From NCBI RefSeq assembly GCF_041365695.1, contig NZ_JBGFSJ010000004.1:248001-312000 (forward strand): DNA of 64,000 bases, read 5' to 3'. How positions within the stretch are numbered: position 1 is the stretch's first letter; each line of letters opens with the position of its first letter. This document shows positions 8,770-17,719 of this stretch, in pieces. Made by a program: the position numbers and the translations under genes. The stretch is from Rhodosalinus sp041365695 (GTDB lineage: Bacteria > Pseudomonadota > Alphaproteobacteria > Rhodobacterales > Rhodobacteraceae). Under the pieces are notes generated by a model. That model made no database searches and was not told where the DNA came from. It saw nothing but the letters and a program-made list of their open reading frames with translations.

Positions 8770-8838
8770 GGCGCGTGGTCCGCGCCCCTCGGGGACGCGG
8801 ACCGTCTGCAATAGATCGAGCGGGGTCCCCGGCTGCAA

Positions 8839-9885
8839 ATGTTCGGACTGTCAAACCTGACCGGCATGTTCTCTCAGGACATGGCCATCGACCTCGGCAC
8901 CGCGAACACGCTGGTCTACGTCAAGGGACGCGGGATCATCCTCTCGGAGCCGTCGGTGGTGGCCTACCACGTCAAGGACGGGGTCAAGAAGGTGCTCGCC
9001 GTGGGCGAGGACGCCAAGCTGATGCTCGGCCGCACGCCGGGCTCGATCGAGGCGATCCGCCCGATGCGCGAAGGCGTGATCGCCGATTTCGACGTGGCCG
9101 AGGAGATGATCAAGCACTTCATCAGGAAGGTGCACAAGCGCTCCACCTTCTCCAAGCCCAAGATCATCGTCTGCGTGCCCCACGGCGCCACCCCGGTGGA
9201 AAAGCGCGCGATCCGGCAGTCGGTGCTGTCGGCCGGCGCCCGCAAGGCGGGGCTGATCGCCGAGCCGATCGCGGCGGCGATCGGCGCGGGCATGCCGATC
9301 ACCGACCCCACCGGCAGCATGGTGGTCGACATCGGCGGCGGCACCACGGAGGTCGCGGTGCTGTCGCTGGGCGACATCGTCTACGCCCGGTCGATCCGCG
9401 TCGGCGGCGACCGCATGGACGAGGCGATCGTGAACTACCTGCGGCGCCAGCAGAACATCCTCGTGGGCGAGTCCACCGCCGAGCGCATCAAGACCTCCAT
9501 CGGCACGGCGCGGATGCCCGACGACGGGCGCGGCGCGTCGATGCAGATCCGCGGGCGCGACCTTCTGAACGGCGTTCCGAAGGAGACCGAGATCAGCCAG
9601 GCGCAGGTGGCCGAGGCGCTCGCCGAGCCGGTGCAGCAGATCTGCGAGGCGGTGATGACGGCGCTCGAGGCGACGCCGCCCGACCTTGCGGCCGACATCG
9701 TGGACCGGGGCGTGATGCTGACCGGCGGCGGCGCGCTTCTGGGCGATCTCGACCTCGCGCTGCGCGAGCAGACGGGGCTCGCCGTCTCCATCGCCGACGA
9801 AAGCCTGAACTGCGTGGCGCTCGGCACGGGCAAGGCGCTCGAGTACGAAAAGCAGCTTCGCCACGCGATCGACTACGACAGCTAG
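8839..9885 (+). CDS. mreB: Rod shape-determining actin homologue MreB (348 aa)
   Basis: Bacterial actin that forms membrane-bound filaments and positions the elongasome. The ATP-binding elements are all present: phosphate-1 loop DLGTANTLVYVKGRG (residues 16-30), phosphate-2 DIGGGTTEVAV near residue 164 and the adenosine loop LTGGGALLGDL near residue 295. The N-terminal MFGLSNLTGMF is amphipathic and likely membrane-binding. Length is typical. It opens the operon mreB-mreC-mreD-mrdA-rodA; mreC follows after 86 bp. Confidence 0.97.
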   Translation: MFGLSNLTGMFSQDMAIDLGTANTLVYVKGRGIILSEPSVVAYHVKDGVKKVLAVGEDAKLMLGRTPGSIEAIRPMREGVIADFDVAEEMIKHFIRKVHKRSTFSKPKIIVCVPHGATPVEKRAIRQSVLSAGARKAGLIAEPIAAAIGAGMPITDPTGSMVVDIGGGTTEVAVLSLGDIVYARSIRVGGDRMDEAIVNYLRRQQNILVGESTAERIKTSIGTARMPDDGRGASMQIRGRDLLNGVPKETEISQAQVAEALAEPVQQICEAVMTALEATPPDLAADIVDRGVMLTGGGALLGDLDLALREQTGLAVSIADESLNCVALGTGKALEYEKQLRHAIDYDS

Positions 9886-9971
9886 GCCGCGGCCCATCGT
9901 GATTTTGCAGGCGCGGCGCGGGGCGCTAGACTGAGCAGGGGCAGCCCGCACCGCACGGAGGCGAAAGCGTC

Positions 9972-10919
9972 TTGGCAAGGGAAAAGGGCAACGGCGAGGA
10001 CTTCGCGAATCCGCTGAGGCGTCTGCTTCTCGGGATCATCCTGTTTTCGCTGCTCGGCATCTTCCTCGTCTGGCGCATCGACAGCCCGAGGGTCGAGCGC
10101 TTCCGCGCCGACGTGGTGGACAGCGTGATGCCCTCCTTCGACTGGGCGATGGCGCCGGTCACCGCCACGGTGAACCTCTTCCGCGACTTCCAGAGCTACC
10201 AGCGCATCCATTCCCAGAACCGCGAGCTGCGGCGGGAGCTTCAGCAGATGAAGGCCTGGAAGGAGGCGGCGCTCCAGCTCGAGCAGGAGAACGCGCGGCT
10301 GCGGGACCTGAACAACGTCCGCATCGATCCCCGCCTCACCCATGTCACCGGCGTGGTGCTGGCCGATTCCGGCTCGCCGTTCCGGCAGTCGGTCCTGCTG
10401 AACGTCGGCGCGCGGGACGGCATCATGGACGGGTGGGCCACGATGGACGGTCTCGGTCTCGTCGGCCGCGTCTCGGGCGTGGGCGAGCGCACCAGCCGTG
10501 TGATCCTGCTGACCGACAGTTCCTCGCGCATCCCGGCGGTGATCCAGCCCTCGGGCCAGCGCGCGCTGGTGGCGGGCGACAACTCCGCCGCGCCGCTTCT
10601 CGATTTCATCGAGAACGAGGCGGCGGTGCGTCCGGGCGACCGGATCGTGTCTTCCGGGGATGCCGACGTGTTCCCTCCGGGGCTGCTGATCGGCCAGGTC
10701 GCGGAGGATCCGCAAGGGCGGCTGCGGGTCCGTCTGGCCGCGGACTACCAGCGGCTGGAGTTCCTGCGCGTGCTGCGCAACCACAACGCACGCACGATCA
10801 GCGGCACCGGCGCGCTGATCGTGCCGGAGGCCAGGCCCGCGCCCGAGCCCGTGGCCGGCGCCGAGAGGCCCGAGGCGCGCGCAGCCGACCCGGCGGCGGA
10901 GGCTGGCGGCGATGGCTGA
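9972..10919 (+). CDS. mreC: Rod shape-determining protein MreC (315 aa), TTG start
   Basis: Single-pass, mainly periplasmic scaffold linking MreB to penicillin-binding protein 2. One membrane helix (residues 18-35, LLLGIILFSLLGIFLVW) is followed by a coiled coil (residues 70-105) and the beta-rich MreC core. The C-terminal 35 residues are Pro/Ala/Glu-rich and probably disordered. Translation appears to begin at TTG 9972, since no ATG or GTG occurs between the upstream GGAGG (9957-9961) and the membrane helix. The weak start may hold MreC below MreB. The 3' end overlaps mreD by 8 bp. Confidence 0.93.
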   Translation: MAREKGNGEDFANPLRRLLLGIILFSLLGIFLVWRIDSPRVERFRADVVDSVMPSFDWAMAPVTATVNLFRDFQSYQRIHSQNRELRRELQQMKAWKEAALQLEQENARLRDLNNVRIDPRLTHVTGVVLADSGSPFRQSVLLNVGARDGIMDGWATMDGLGLVGRVSGVGERTSRVILLTDSSSRIPAVIQPSGQRALVAGDNSAAPLLDFIENEAAVRPGDRIVSSGDADVFPPGLLIGQVAEDPQGRLRVRLAADYQRLEFLRVLRNHNARTISGTGALIVPEARPAPEPVAGAERPEARAADPAAEAGGDG

Positions 10920-11451
10920 CACGCGCGGCTTCGGTCTCTGGATGCGCCGCGCCAGCTACCTGGCGCTCAGCCTGCTGATCCTGTTCTTCCAGCTCCTGCC
11001 CCTCGACACGGGGACACCGCGCTGGGCGCCGCCGGATCTTCTCGTCGCGCTCACCTTCGCTTGGGCGGTGCGGCGGCCCGATTTCGTGCCGGCCCTGTCG
11101 GTGGCGGCAATGATGCTTCTCGCGGATCTTCTGTTGCAGCGCCCGCCCGGCCTTCTCGCCGCGCTCGTCGTGCTCGGGGCCGAGTGGCTGAAGCGCCGCG
11201 CGCCGGAGCTGCGCGACGATTCGTTCCTGACCGAATGGCTGAGCGTCGCCTCCGTGATCGTGGTGGTTTCGCTGGGCTACCGCGTCGTGCTGAACCTGCT
11301 GGCGGTCGCGCAGCCCCAGCTCGGCCTCTACCTGATGCAGTTGCTGATGACCATGGCGGTCTACCCCGTGGTGGTCGGCATCTGCTATCTGTTCTTCGGG
11401 CTGCAGAAGCCGGCGGCATCCGACCTGGACACGCGGGGGATCGGCGCATGA
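10912..11451 (+). CDS. mreD: Rod shape-determining protein MreD (179 aa)
   Basis: Polytopic inner-membrane component of the elongasome, with about five hydrophobic segments between residues 15 and 165. MreD proteins are poorly conserved; the assignment rests on size, topology and position between mreC and mrdA. It overlaps both neighbours (8 bp with mreC, ATGA with mrdA), implying strict translational coupling. Confidence 0.87.
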   Translation: MADTRGFGLWMRRASYLALSLLILFFQLLPLDTGTPRWAPPDLLVALTFAWAVRRPDFVPALSVAAMMLLADLLLQRPPGLLAALVVLGAEWLKRRAPELRDDSFLTEWLSVASVIVVVSLGYRVVLNLLAVAQPQLGLYLMQLLMTMAVYPVVVGICYLFFGLQKPAASDLDTRGIGA

Positions 11452-13391
11452 GACGCTCGCAGAAAGACACCGACCTCAGCGTGCGCCGCATCACCCGGCG
11501 TGGCCTCGTCGTGGCCGGCCTGCAGGCCGGGTTCATCGGCGCGCTGGCGCTGCGGATGCGCTACATGCAGGTCGATCAAGCCGATGAGTTCCGGCTTCTG
11601 GCCGAGGAAAACCGGATCAACATAAGGCTGATCCCGCCCCGCAGGGGCCGGATCTACGACCGCGAGGGCCGCCCGCTGGCCGTGAACGAGCCGTCCTACC
11701 GCATCACGATCGTGCGCGAGGACGCGGGCGACGTCGAGGCGGTGCTCGCCCGGCTCGCCCGGATCGTGCGGCTCGAGGACGAGGCGCTAGAGCGCGCGAT
11801 GGCCGAAATGGCCCGCTCCGCCCCCTTCCTGCCCGTGACGGTGGCCGACCGCGTCTCGTGGGAAGAGATCAGCCGCGTGGCGGTGAACGCCCCGGCGCTG
11901 CCCGGCGTCACGCCCGAGGTCGGCCTGTCACGGCTCTACCCCTCGGTCGAGGATTTCGCCCATGTCGTTGGCTATGTCGGCCCGGTGAGCGACCGCGACC
12001 TCGCCCGCTATGCCGACCCCGAGCCGGTGCTGCGCATCCCCCGGTTCCAGATCGGCAAGGTGGGCGTCGAGGCGCGCCTCGAACAGGCGCTGCGCGGCCG
12101 CGCGGGCACGCGCCGCGTCGAGGTGAACGCCGCCGGGCGCGTGATGCGCGAACTCGACCGCCGGGACGGCGAGCCGGGCGCCGACGTCCAGCTGACCCTC
12201 GACAGCGCGTTGCAGGGCTACGTGCGCGCGCGCCTCGGCAACGAAAGCGCGAGCGTCGTGGTGATGGACGTGACGAACGGCGATCTTCTGTCCATCGCCT
12301 CGGCGCCCTCCTACGATCCCAACAAGTTCGTGCGCGGCATCTCGGTGGCCGACTATGCCGCGCTGCGCGACAACGAGCGCCGGCCGCTCGCCTCGAAGAC
12401 GGTGCAGGACGCCTACCCGCCCGGGTCCACCTTCAAGATGGTCACGGCGCTCGCCGCGCTGGAGGCCGGGGTCATGTCGGCCGAGGAAACCGTCTGGTGC
12501 CCCGGCCACATGGAAGTGGGCGGGCGGCGCTTTCACTGCTGGAAGCGCGTGGGCCACGGGCACATGAACCTGGAAGAGGCGCTGAAGGAAAGCTGCGACG
12601 TCTACTTCTACGACCTCGCGCTCAAGGTGGGCATCGACAATATCTCGGCGATGGCGCGCAAGCTGGGCCTGGGCACGGCCTACGACATTCCGATGTCCGC
12701 CGTTGCCGAGGGGCTGGTGCCCGACCGCGACTGGAAGGCGCGCACGCGGGGTGCGCAATGGCGCATCGGCGACACGGTCAACGCCTCGATCGGGCAGGGC
12801 TACGTGCTGTCCTCGCCGCTTCAGCTTGCCGTGATGACCGCGCGGCTCGCCACCGGCCGCGAGATCGAACCCCGGCTGCTGAAATCGGTGAACGGGGTCG
12901 ACGAGGCGGCGCGGACGGGCGCATCGCTCGGCCTCAACGAGAATCACCTGCGCCGGATCCGGGCCGCGATGTTCGCGGCCACGAACAACCGGCGGGGCAC
13001 CGCCTTCGGATCGCGGATCGTCGCGGACGCGATGCGGATGGCCGGAAAGACGGGCACGAGCCAGGTGCGCAACATCACCGCCGCGGAGCGGCGCGCCGGC
13101 GTCACCCGAAACGAGGACCTGCCCTGGAAGCGGCGCGATCACGCGCTTTTCGTGAACTTCGCGCCCTTCGAGGCGCCCCGCATCGCCGTCGCCGTCGTCG
13201 TCGAGCATGGCGGCGGCGGCTCGACCGCGGCGGCGCCGATCGCGCGGGACGTGACGCTGCAGGCCCTGCATGGCGGCGACCCTCCGCTCGAGGCCTATCC
13301 GGCCGCCGACCGGTCGCGGATCCGCGCCCAGCAGGAGCGGCTCGCCCGCGAACGCGAGGACCGCGACAGCGAGGGGCAGAACCGCGCATGA
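11448..13391 (+). CDS. mrdA: Penicillin-binding protein 2, elongation transpeptidase (647 aa)
   Basis: Class B PBP that cross-links peptidoglycan along the lateral wall together with RodA. A single membrane anchor (residues 19-36) is followed by the dimerisation/pedestal domain (IPPRRGRIYDREGRPLA near 62-78) and the transpeptidase domain. All three active-site motifs are visible: STFK (Ser327-Lys330), SCD (Ser382-Asp384) and KTG (Lys534-Gly536). The C-terminus is a charged Arg/Glu-rich tail. The ATG overlaps the mreD stop and the stop overlaps the rodA start, so the elongasome subunits are coupled in translation. Confidence 0.97.
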   Translation: MRRSQKDTDLSVRRITRRGLVVAGLQAGFIGALALRMRYMQVDQADEFRLLAEENRINIRLIPPRRGRIYDREGRPLAVNEPSYRITIVREDAGDVEAVLARLARIVRLEDEALERAMAEMARSAPFLPVTVADRVSWEEISRVAVNAPALPGVTPEVGLSRLYPSVEDFAHVVGYVGPVSDRDLARYADPEPVLRIPRFQIGKVGVEARLEQALRGRAGTRRVEVNAAGRVMRELDRRDGEPGADVQLTLDSALQGYVRARLGNESASVVVMDVTNGDLLSIASAPSYDPNKFVRGISVADYAALRDNERRPLASKTVQDAYPPGSTFKMVTALAALEAGVMSAEETVWCPGHMEVGGRRFHCWKRVGHGHMNLEEALKESCDVYFYDLALKVGIDNISAMARKLGLGTAYDIPMSAVAEGLVPDRDWKARTRGAQWRIGDTVNASIGQGYVLSSPLQLAVMTARLATGREIEPRLLKSVNGVDEAARTGASLGLNENHLRRIRAAMFAATNNRRGTAFGSRIVADAMRMAGKTGTSQVRNITAAERRAGVTRNEDLPWKRRDHALFVNFAPFEAPRIAVAVVVEHGGGGSTAAAPIARDVTLQALHGGDPPLEAYPAADRSRIRAQQERLAREREDRDSEGQNRA

Positions 13392-14527
13392 GTTACCTCG
13401 AATATACGGTCAAGACGACGCCCTCGGGGCCGCGCAAGCTGCTCTATCTCAACTGGCCGCTCGCCGTGGTGCTGGTGGCGGTGGCCCTGATCGGGGCGGT
13501 GATGCTCTATTCCGTCGCCGGCGGCTCCCTGTCGCCCTGGGCCGAGCCGCAGATGAAACGCTTCGCGGCCGGACTGGTGCTGATGATCGCCGTGGCCATG
13601 GTGCCGATCTGGTTCTGGCGCAACATGTCGGTGCTGGCCTATGCCATCTCGGTCCTGCTGCTGGTGGCGGTGGAACTCGTCGGCGTGACCGGCATGGGCG
13701 CGCAGCGGTGGATCGACCTCGGCTTCATGCGGCTGCAGCCTTCGGAGCTCATGAAGATCACGCTCGTCCTCATGCTCGCGGCCTATTACGACTGGCTTCC
13801 GGTCAACAAGGTGTCGCACCCGGTCTGGGTGATCGTGCCCGTGCTCTTCGTGCTGCTGCCGACCGCCCTGGTGCTGGCCCAGCCGGATCTCGGCACCGCG
13901 ATCCTGCTGCTTTCGGGCGGCGGGCTGGTGATGTTCATCGCCGGGGTTCACTGGGCCTATTTCGCCGGGGTCCTCGCCGCGGGCGCCGGGCTCGTGACGG
14001 CCGTCCTGCGAAGCCGGGGAACGGACTGGCAGCTTCTCAAGGACTACCAGTTCCGGCGCATCGACACGTTTCTCGACCCGGCCTCGGACCCGCTGGGCGC
14101 GGGTTACCACATCACCCAGTCGAAGATCGCGCTCGGCTCGGGCGGATGGGGCGGGCGCGGCTTCATGCAGGGCACGCAGACGCGCCTCAACTTCCTGCCG
14201 GAAAAGCACACCGACTTCATCTTCACCACCCTCGCGGAAGAGTTCGGCTTCCTCGGCGGCATCTCGCTTCTGGCGCTCTACGCGCTGATTCTCGTCTTCT
14301 GCATCGTGTCGGCGCTGCAGACGCGCGACCGGTTCGCCTCCCTCATGATCTTCGGCGTCGCGATCACCTTCTTTCTCTACTTCGCGGTCAACATGTCCAT
14401 GGTGATGGGCCTCGCGCCGGTCGTCGGCGTGCCGCTGCCGCTCGTGAGCTACGGCGGCTCGGCGATGCTGGTCTTGATGCTGGGCTTCGGGCTGGTACAG
14501 AGCGCGCACATCCACCGCCCCCGGTGA
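13388..14527 (+). CDS. rodA: Rod shape-determining protein RodA, SEDS glycosyltransferase (379 aa)
   Basis: SEDS-family peptidoglycan polymerase that works with PBP2. About ten membrane helices are apparent. Conserved family segments are present: QRWIDLGFMRLQPSELMK near residues 115-132, LAQPDLGTAIL near 163-173, FLPEKHTDFIFTTLAEEFG near 269-287, and the C-terminal PLPLVSYGGSAM near 355-366. The ATG overlaps the mrdA stop. A 22-bp gap separates it from the following dehydrogenase gene, which may be read from the same mRNA. Confidence 0.96.
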   Translation: MSYLEYTVKTTPSGPRKLLYLNWPLAVVLVAVALIGAVMLYSVAGGSLSPWAEPQMKRFAAGLVLMIAVAMVPIWFWRNMSVLAYAISVLLLVAVELVGVTGMGAQRWIDLGFMRLQPSELMKITLVLMLAAYYDWLPVNKVSHPVWVIVPVLFVLLPTALVLAQPDLGTAILLLSGGGLVMFIAGVHWAYFAGVLAAGAGLVTAVLRSRGTDWQLLKDYQFRRIDTFLDPASDPLGAGYHITQSKIALGSGGWGGRGFMQGTQTRLNFLPEKHTDFIFTTLAEEFGFLGGISLLALYALILVFCIVSALQTRDRFASLMIFGVAITFFLYFAVNMSMVMGLAPVVGVPLPLVSYGGSAMLVLMLGFGLVQSAHIHRPR

Positions 14528-14549
14528 CGGGGACCACAGGGAGCGCCGC

Positions 14550-15485
14550 ATGCCGACCACCGTCCTCTTTTCCGCCAGATCCGAGCGCTGGGACCAGTAC
14601 GCGCCGCACCTGACCGCCGCGCTCGACGCGACGGGTCTCGATTACAGGCTGGTGACCGAGGCGGCGGCGGAAGAGGTCGACTACATCATATACGCGCCCA
14701 ACTCCGGGCTCGACGACTTCACCCCCTACACCCGCTGCAAGGCGGTGCTGAACCTCTGGGCCGGGGTCGAGGACGTGGTGCAGAACCCCACTCTCACCCA
14801 GCCGCTCGCCCGGATGGTGGACGACGAGGGCCTGACCCAGGGCATGGTCGAATGGGTGGCGGGGCATGTGCTGCGCCATCACCTCGGCACGGACCGTCAT
14901 GTCATGGGCCAGGACGGGGTGTGGCGCACGGGCGCCCCGCCGCTGGCCACCGAACGCCCCGTCACCGTCCTGGGGCTCGGCGCGCTGGGCAAGGCCTGCG
15001 GTCAGGCGCTGGCCCGGCTGGGCTTCCCGGTCACGGGATGGAGTCGCTCGCCCAAGCAGGTGGACGGGATCGAGGCGCTGCACGGCGAGGAGGGGCTGCG
15101 CGACGCGCTCAGCCGGGCGGAGATCCTCGTGCTGCTCCTGCCGCTCACGGCGGCCACCGAGAACCTGCTCGACGAACGCCGCATCGCGCGGCTTCCCGAG
15201 GGCGCGGTCGTGATCAACCCGGGGCGCGGCGCGCTCGTCGACGACGCCGCGCTGATCGACGCGCTCGACCGCGGCCGGCTCGCCCACGCGACGCTCGACG
15301 TCTTCCGTACCGAACCGCTGCCGCCCGAGCATCCGTTCTGGGCCCATCCGAAGGTCACGGTGACGCCGCACATCGCGTCGGAGACGCGGCCCGCCTCGGC
15401 CGCCCGGGTCATCGCGGAGAACATCCGCCGCGGCGAGGCGGGCGAGCCGCTGCTGCACCGCGTGGACCGCGCCCTGGGGTACTGA
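14550..15485 (+). CDS. ghrA: 2-hydroxyacid dehydrogenase, glyoxylate/hydroxypyruvate reductase A type (311 aa)
   Basis: NAD(P)H-dependent reductase of the D-2-hydroxyacid dehydrogenase family, closest in pattern to GhrA, which reduces glyoxylate and hydroxypyruvate. The nucleotide motif VLGLGALGKACG is near residues 140-151. The catalytic trio is represented by NPGRGALVDD (Arg), FRTEPLPPEHPFW (Glu) and VTPHIAS (His). GGGAG lies upstream of the ATG. Only 22 bp separate it from rodA, so it is probably cotranscribed with the rod operon; a metabolic link is not evident. It converges on the SseB-like gene with a 4-bp gap. Confidence 0.85.
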   Translation: MPTTVLFSARSERWDQYAPHLTAALDATGLDYRLVTEAAAEEVDYIIYAPNSGLDDFTPYTRCKAVLNLWAGVEDVVQNPTLTQPLARMVDDEGLTQGMVEWVAGHVLRHHLGTDRHVMGQDGVWRTGAPPLATERPVTVLGLGALGKACGQALARLGFPVTGWSRSPKQVDGIEALHGEEGLRDALSRAEILVLLLPLTAATENLLDERRIARLPEGAVVINPGRGALVDDAALIDALDRGRLAHATLDVFRTEPLPPEHPFWAHPKVTVTPHIASETRPASAARVIAENIRRGEAGEPLLHRVDRALGY

Positions 15486-15489
15486 GCCG

Positions 15490-16287
15490 CTAGCGCAGTC
15501 GCGGCGGCGCGTCGGGATCGGAGCCGGGCGGTCGGGGCGCGGGGCGCTCGGCGGGCGCGGGCTCCTCCGGCAGGTCGAACCTCAGCGCGCAGCCGGCGAG
15601 CCGCGCCGCGAGCGGATCGGCGTCGTCGAGAAACGCCACGTCGAGCCAGCCCGCCTCGATGCCCGAAAAGGCCAGCGCCTCGGCGGCCGCGCTGGCGAGC
15701 GCGGGCTCGGCCCCGGGGCGCGCGCCGAGGAAGGCGAGGATGTGACCCTGCCCGCCGCCGGCATAGTCGGCGCGCGCCAGCCAGGCGGCGCGGGCGAGCC
15801 CGGCCGCCGCGGCGAGCCGCGCGTCGAGCGCCTCCAGAAGGCCCTCGGGCAGGCCGCCCGGCGGGTAGATCGCCTCGGGCCGCGCCTCGATCTCCGCCGG
15901 CGCCGCGGCGGCGGTCTCGGCCAGCCAGTCGATCGCCGCCGCCGGCAGCAGGATCGAGGACGGCGCGACCTCGAGGTTGAGGCCCAGCCCGATGCCGCGC
16001 CCCGCAAGCATCCCCGCAAGCGCCCGCCCCGGCAGCGCCGCGTAGGGCGCGGCCGCCCCGGCGAAGGCCGCCAGCCGCTCTTCGCGGTCGAAGACGAGGG
16101 CAACCGGGCCCTCCTCCAGCTCGAAAAGCGCGGGGCGGATATCGTCGCCCTCGGGCTCGCCATCGAGCATCAGCACGAGTTCCGCCGCCGCCAGCCGGTC
16201 GTAGAAGCGCAGGCGCGCGGCGGCATCCTCCGGCGCGGCGTCCATCGCTGCGTGAGCATGGTCGAGCGGCGTTTCCAAACGGCTCAT
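15490..16287 (-). CDS. SseB-like protein (265 aa)
   Basis: Cytosolic protein with an N-terminal SseB-like domain (residues 10-110, including ELVLMLDGEP and PVALVFDREERLAAF), as in the E. coli serine-sensitivity protein. The molecular function of the family is unclear. The C-terminal half is Ala-rich and ends in a Pro/Arg-rich tail. The frame extends further upstream, but ATG 16287 overlaps the stop of the uracil-DNA glycosylase gene (ATGA), which points to a coupled two-gene operon. Confidence 0.75.
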   Translation of the reverse strand: MSRLETPLDHAHAAMDAAPEDAAARLRFYDRLAAAELVLMLDGEPEGDDIRPALFELEEGPVALVFDREERLAAFAGAAAPYAALPGRALAGMLAGRGIGLGLNLEVAPSSILLPAAAIDWLAETAAAAPAEIEARPEAIYPPGGLPEGLLEALDARLAAAAGLARAAWLARADYAGGGQGHILAFLGARPGAEPALASAAAEALAFSGIEAGWLDVAFLDDADPLAARLAGCALRFDLPEEPAPAERPAPRPPGSDPDAPPRLR

Positions 16288-16868
16288 GCCAGGGCCTCGG
16301 CCACGCGGCGGCGAAGCTCGGGCACGAGTTCGTCCTCGAACCAAGGGTTGCGCTTGAGCCATGCCGTGTTGCGCCATGAGGGGTGCGGCAGCGGGATCGC
16401 GCCCGGCAGGTGGCGCCGCCAGTCGGCGACCGTCTCGGTCACGCCGGCGCGGGTGCCCAGATGCCAGCGCTGCGCGTGCCCGCCCACCAGCAGCACGAGC
16501 CGCAGCCCGGGCAGCGCGCCCAGCGCCCCCTCCCGCCAGGTGCGCGCGCAGAGGGGCGGCGGCGGCAGGTCCGCGCCCTTCGCGTCATAACCCGGAAAGC
16601 AGAAGGCCATGGGCAGGATCGCGACCTTGTCCGCGTCGTAGAACGTGGCCTCGTCGAGCCCCGTCCACGCGCGCAGCCTGTCGCCCGAGGGGTCGGTGAA
16701 GGGCCTTCCCGAGCGGTGCACGCGTCGGCCCGGCGCCTGACCGGCGATCAGCAGCCGCGCGGAGGGGCGCGCCTGCAACACCGGGCGCGGGGCGTGCGCC
16801 GTGGCGGTCGCGGCGAAACGGTCTTCGCAGAGGCGACAGGACCGGATGCGATCGAGTGTTGCGTCCAT
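16284..16868 (-). CDS. Uracil-DNA glycosylase superfamily protein (194 aa)
   Basis: Predicted base-excision enzyme removing uracil from DNA. Motif A is LIAGQAPGRRVHRSG near residues 37-51, and the C-terminal motif is IPLPHPSWRNTAWL. Cysteines in CRLC (11 and 14) and two later ones (AFCFPG, PPLCART) are spaced as in the 4Fe-4S family 4/5 enzymes, so a cluster is likely. Two ATGs four codons apart (16868 and 16880) could start the protein; neither has a strong ribosome site and the shorter form is given. A longer frame continues to 17048 but runs over the divergent promoter region. Confidence 0.82.
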   Translation of the reverse strand: MDATLDRIRSCRLCEDRFAATATAHAPRPVLQARPSARLLIAGQAPGRRVHRSGRPFTDPSGDRLRAWTGLDEATFYDADKVAILPMAFCFPGYDAKGADLPPPPLCARTWREGALGALPGLRLVLLVGGHAQRWHLGTRAGVTETVADWRRHLPGAIPLPHPSWRNTAWLKRNPWFEDELVPELRRRVAEALA

Positions 16869-17059
16869 GGCCACCGACATAGGGCCGCGGGCCCGCGAGC
16901 GCAAAGCCGCCCGCCCGGCAGATCGCCCATGCGGCAGCATTGTGCGGCCCGCTTGCCGCGCCCGCCATCGGGCCGACATACTGGAGCCAACATCGACGAT
17001 TAATTCCCTCGCAGCGAAATCGCGCGTAAAGAGTAACCGGCACCGCATCGAAGGACGCC

Positions 17060-17719
17060 ATGATCGAGTTCGACACCGTGAGCAAGTCCTTCTGGACGGG
17101 CACGCAGCGCAAGGTGATCCTTGACCGCGTGTCCTTCCGGGTGGAAATCGGCCGCTCGCTCGGCATCCTCGCGCCCAACGGCACGGGCAAGACCACGCTG
17201 ATCAACATGATGGCCGGACTCGAGAAACCCGACGAGGGCGAGATCCGCCGCAACGCCTCGGTGTCCTTTCCGCTCGGCTTCATGGGCGGCGTCGTCTCGC
17301 GACACTCGGCGCGGGAGAACGCGCGCTACATCGCGCAGCTCTACGGCCTCGACCCGGACTACGTGGAGGCGTTCTGCCGCTGGCTCTGCGCGCTCGAGGA
17401 ATACTTCGACCAGCCGGTCGGCACCTACTCGTCGGGGATGCGGGCGCGCTTTTCCTTCGCGCTCATGCTCGCGCTCGATTTCGACATATACCTCATCGAC
17501 GAGGGCATGCCGTCCTCGACCGATGTGGAGTTCAACCGCAAGGCCGGGGAGATCCTGCGCGAGCGGCTGCGCACGACCACGCTCGTCATCGTGTCGCACC
17601 AGCCCGACATCCTCGAACGTTTCGCCGCCTCCGCGGCGGTGCTGAGCAACGGCCAGCTCTACATGTTCGACACACTCGAAGAAGCAAAGCAGCTCTATGA
17701 CTACGAAGCCCAAGGCTAG
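17060..17719 (+). CDS. kpsT: Capsule polysaccharide export ATPase, KpsT type (219 aa)
   Basis: ATP-binding subunit of an ABC-2 exporter that moves capsular polysaccharide across the inner membrane. The Walker A motif is APNGTGKT at residues 38-45; the usual first glycine is Ala38. The signature SSGMRARFSFALML and the Walker B segment FDIYLIDEGM follow, and the H-loop His is in TLVIVSHQPDIL. The short length without a C-terminal carbohydrate-binding domain fits KpsT/CtrD rather than Wzt. Its 3' end overlaps kpsE by 23 bp. The membrane partner KpsM is not encoded in this window. Confidence 0.92.
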   Translation: MIEFDTVSKSFWTGTQRKVILDRVSFRVEIGRSLGILAPNGTGKTTLINMMAGLEKPDEGEIRRNASVSFPLGFMGGVVSRHSARENARYIAQLYGLDPDYVEAFCRWLCALEEYFDQPVGTYSSGMRARFSFALMLALDFDIYLIDEGMPSSTDVEFNRKAGEILRERLRTTTLVIVSHQPDILERFAASAAVLSNGQLYMFDTLEEAKQLYDYEAQG

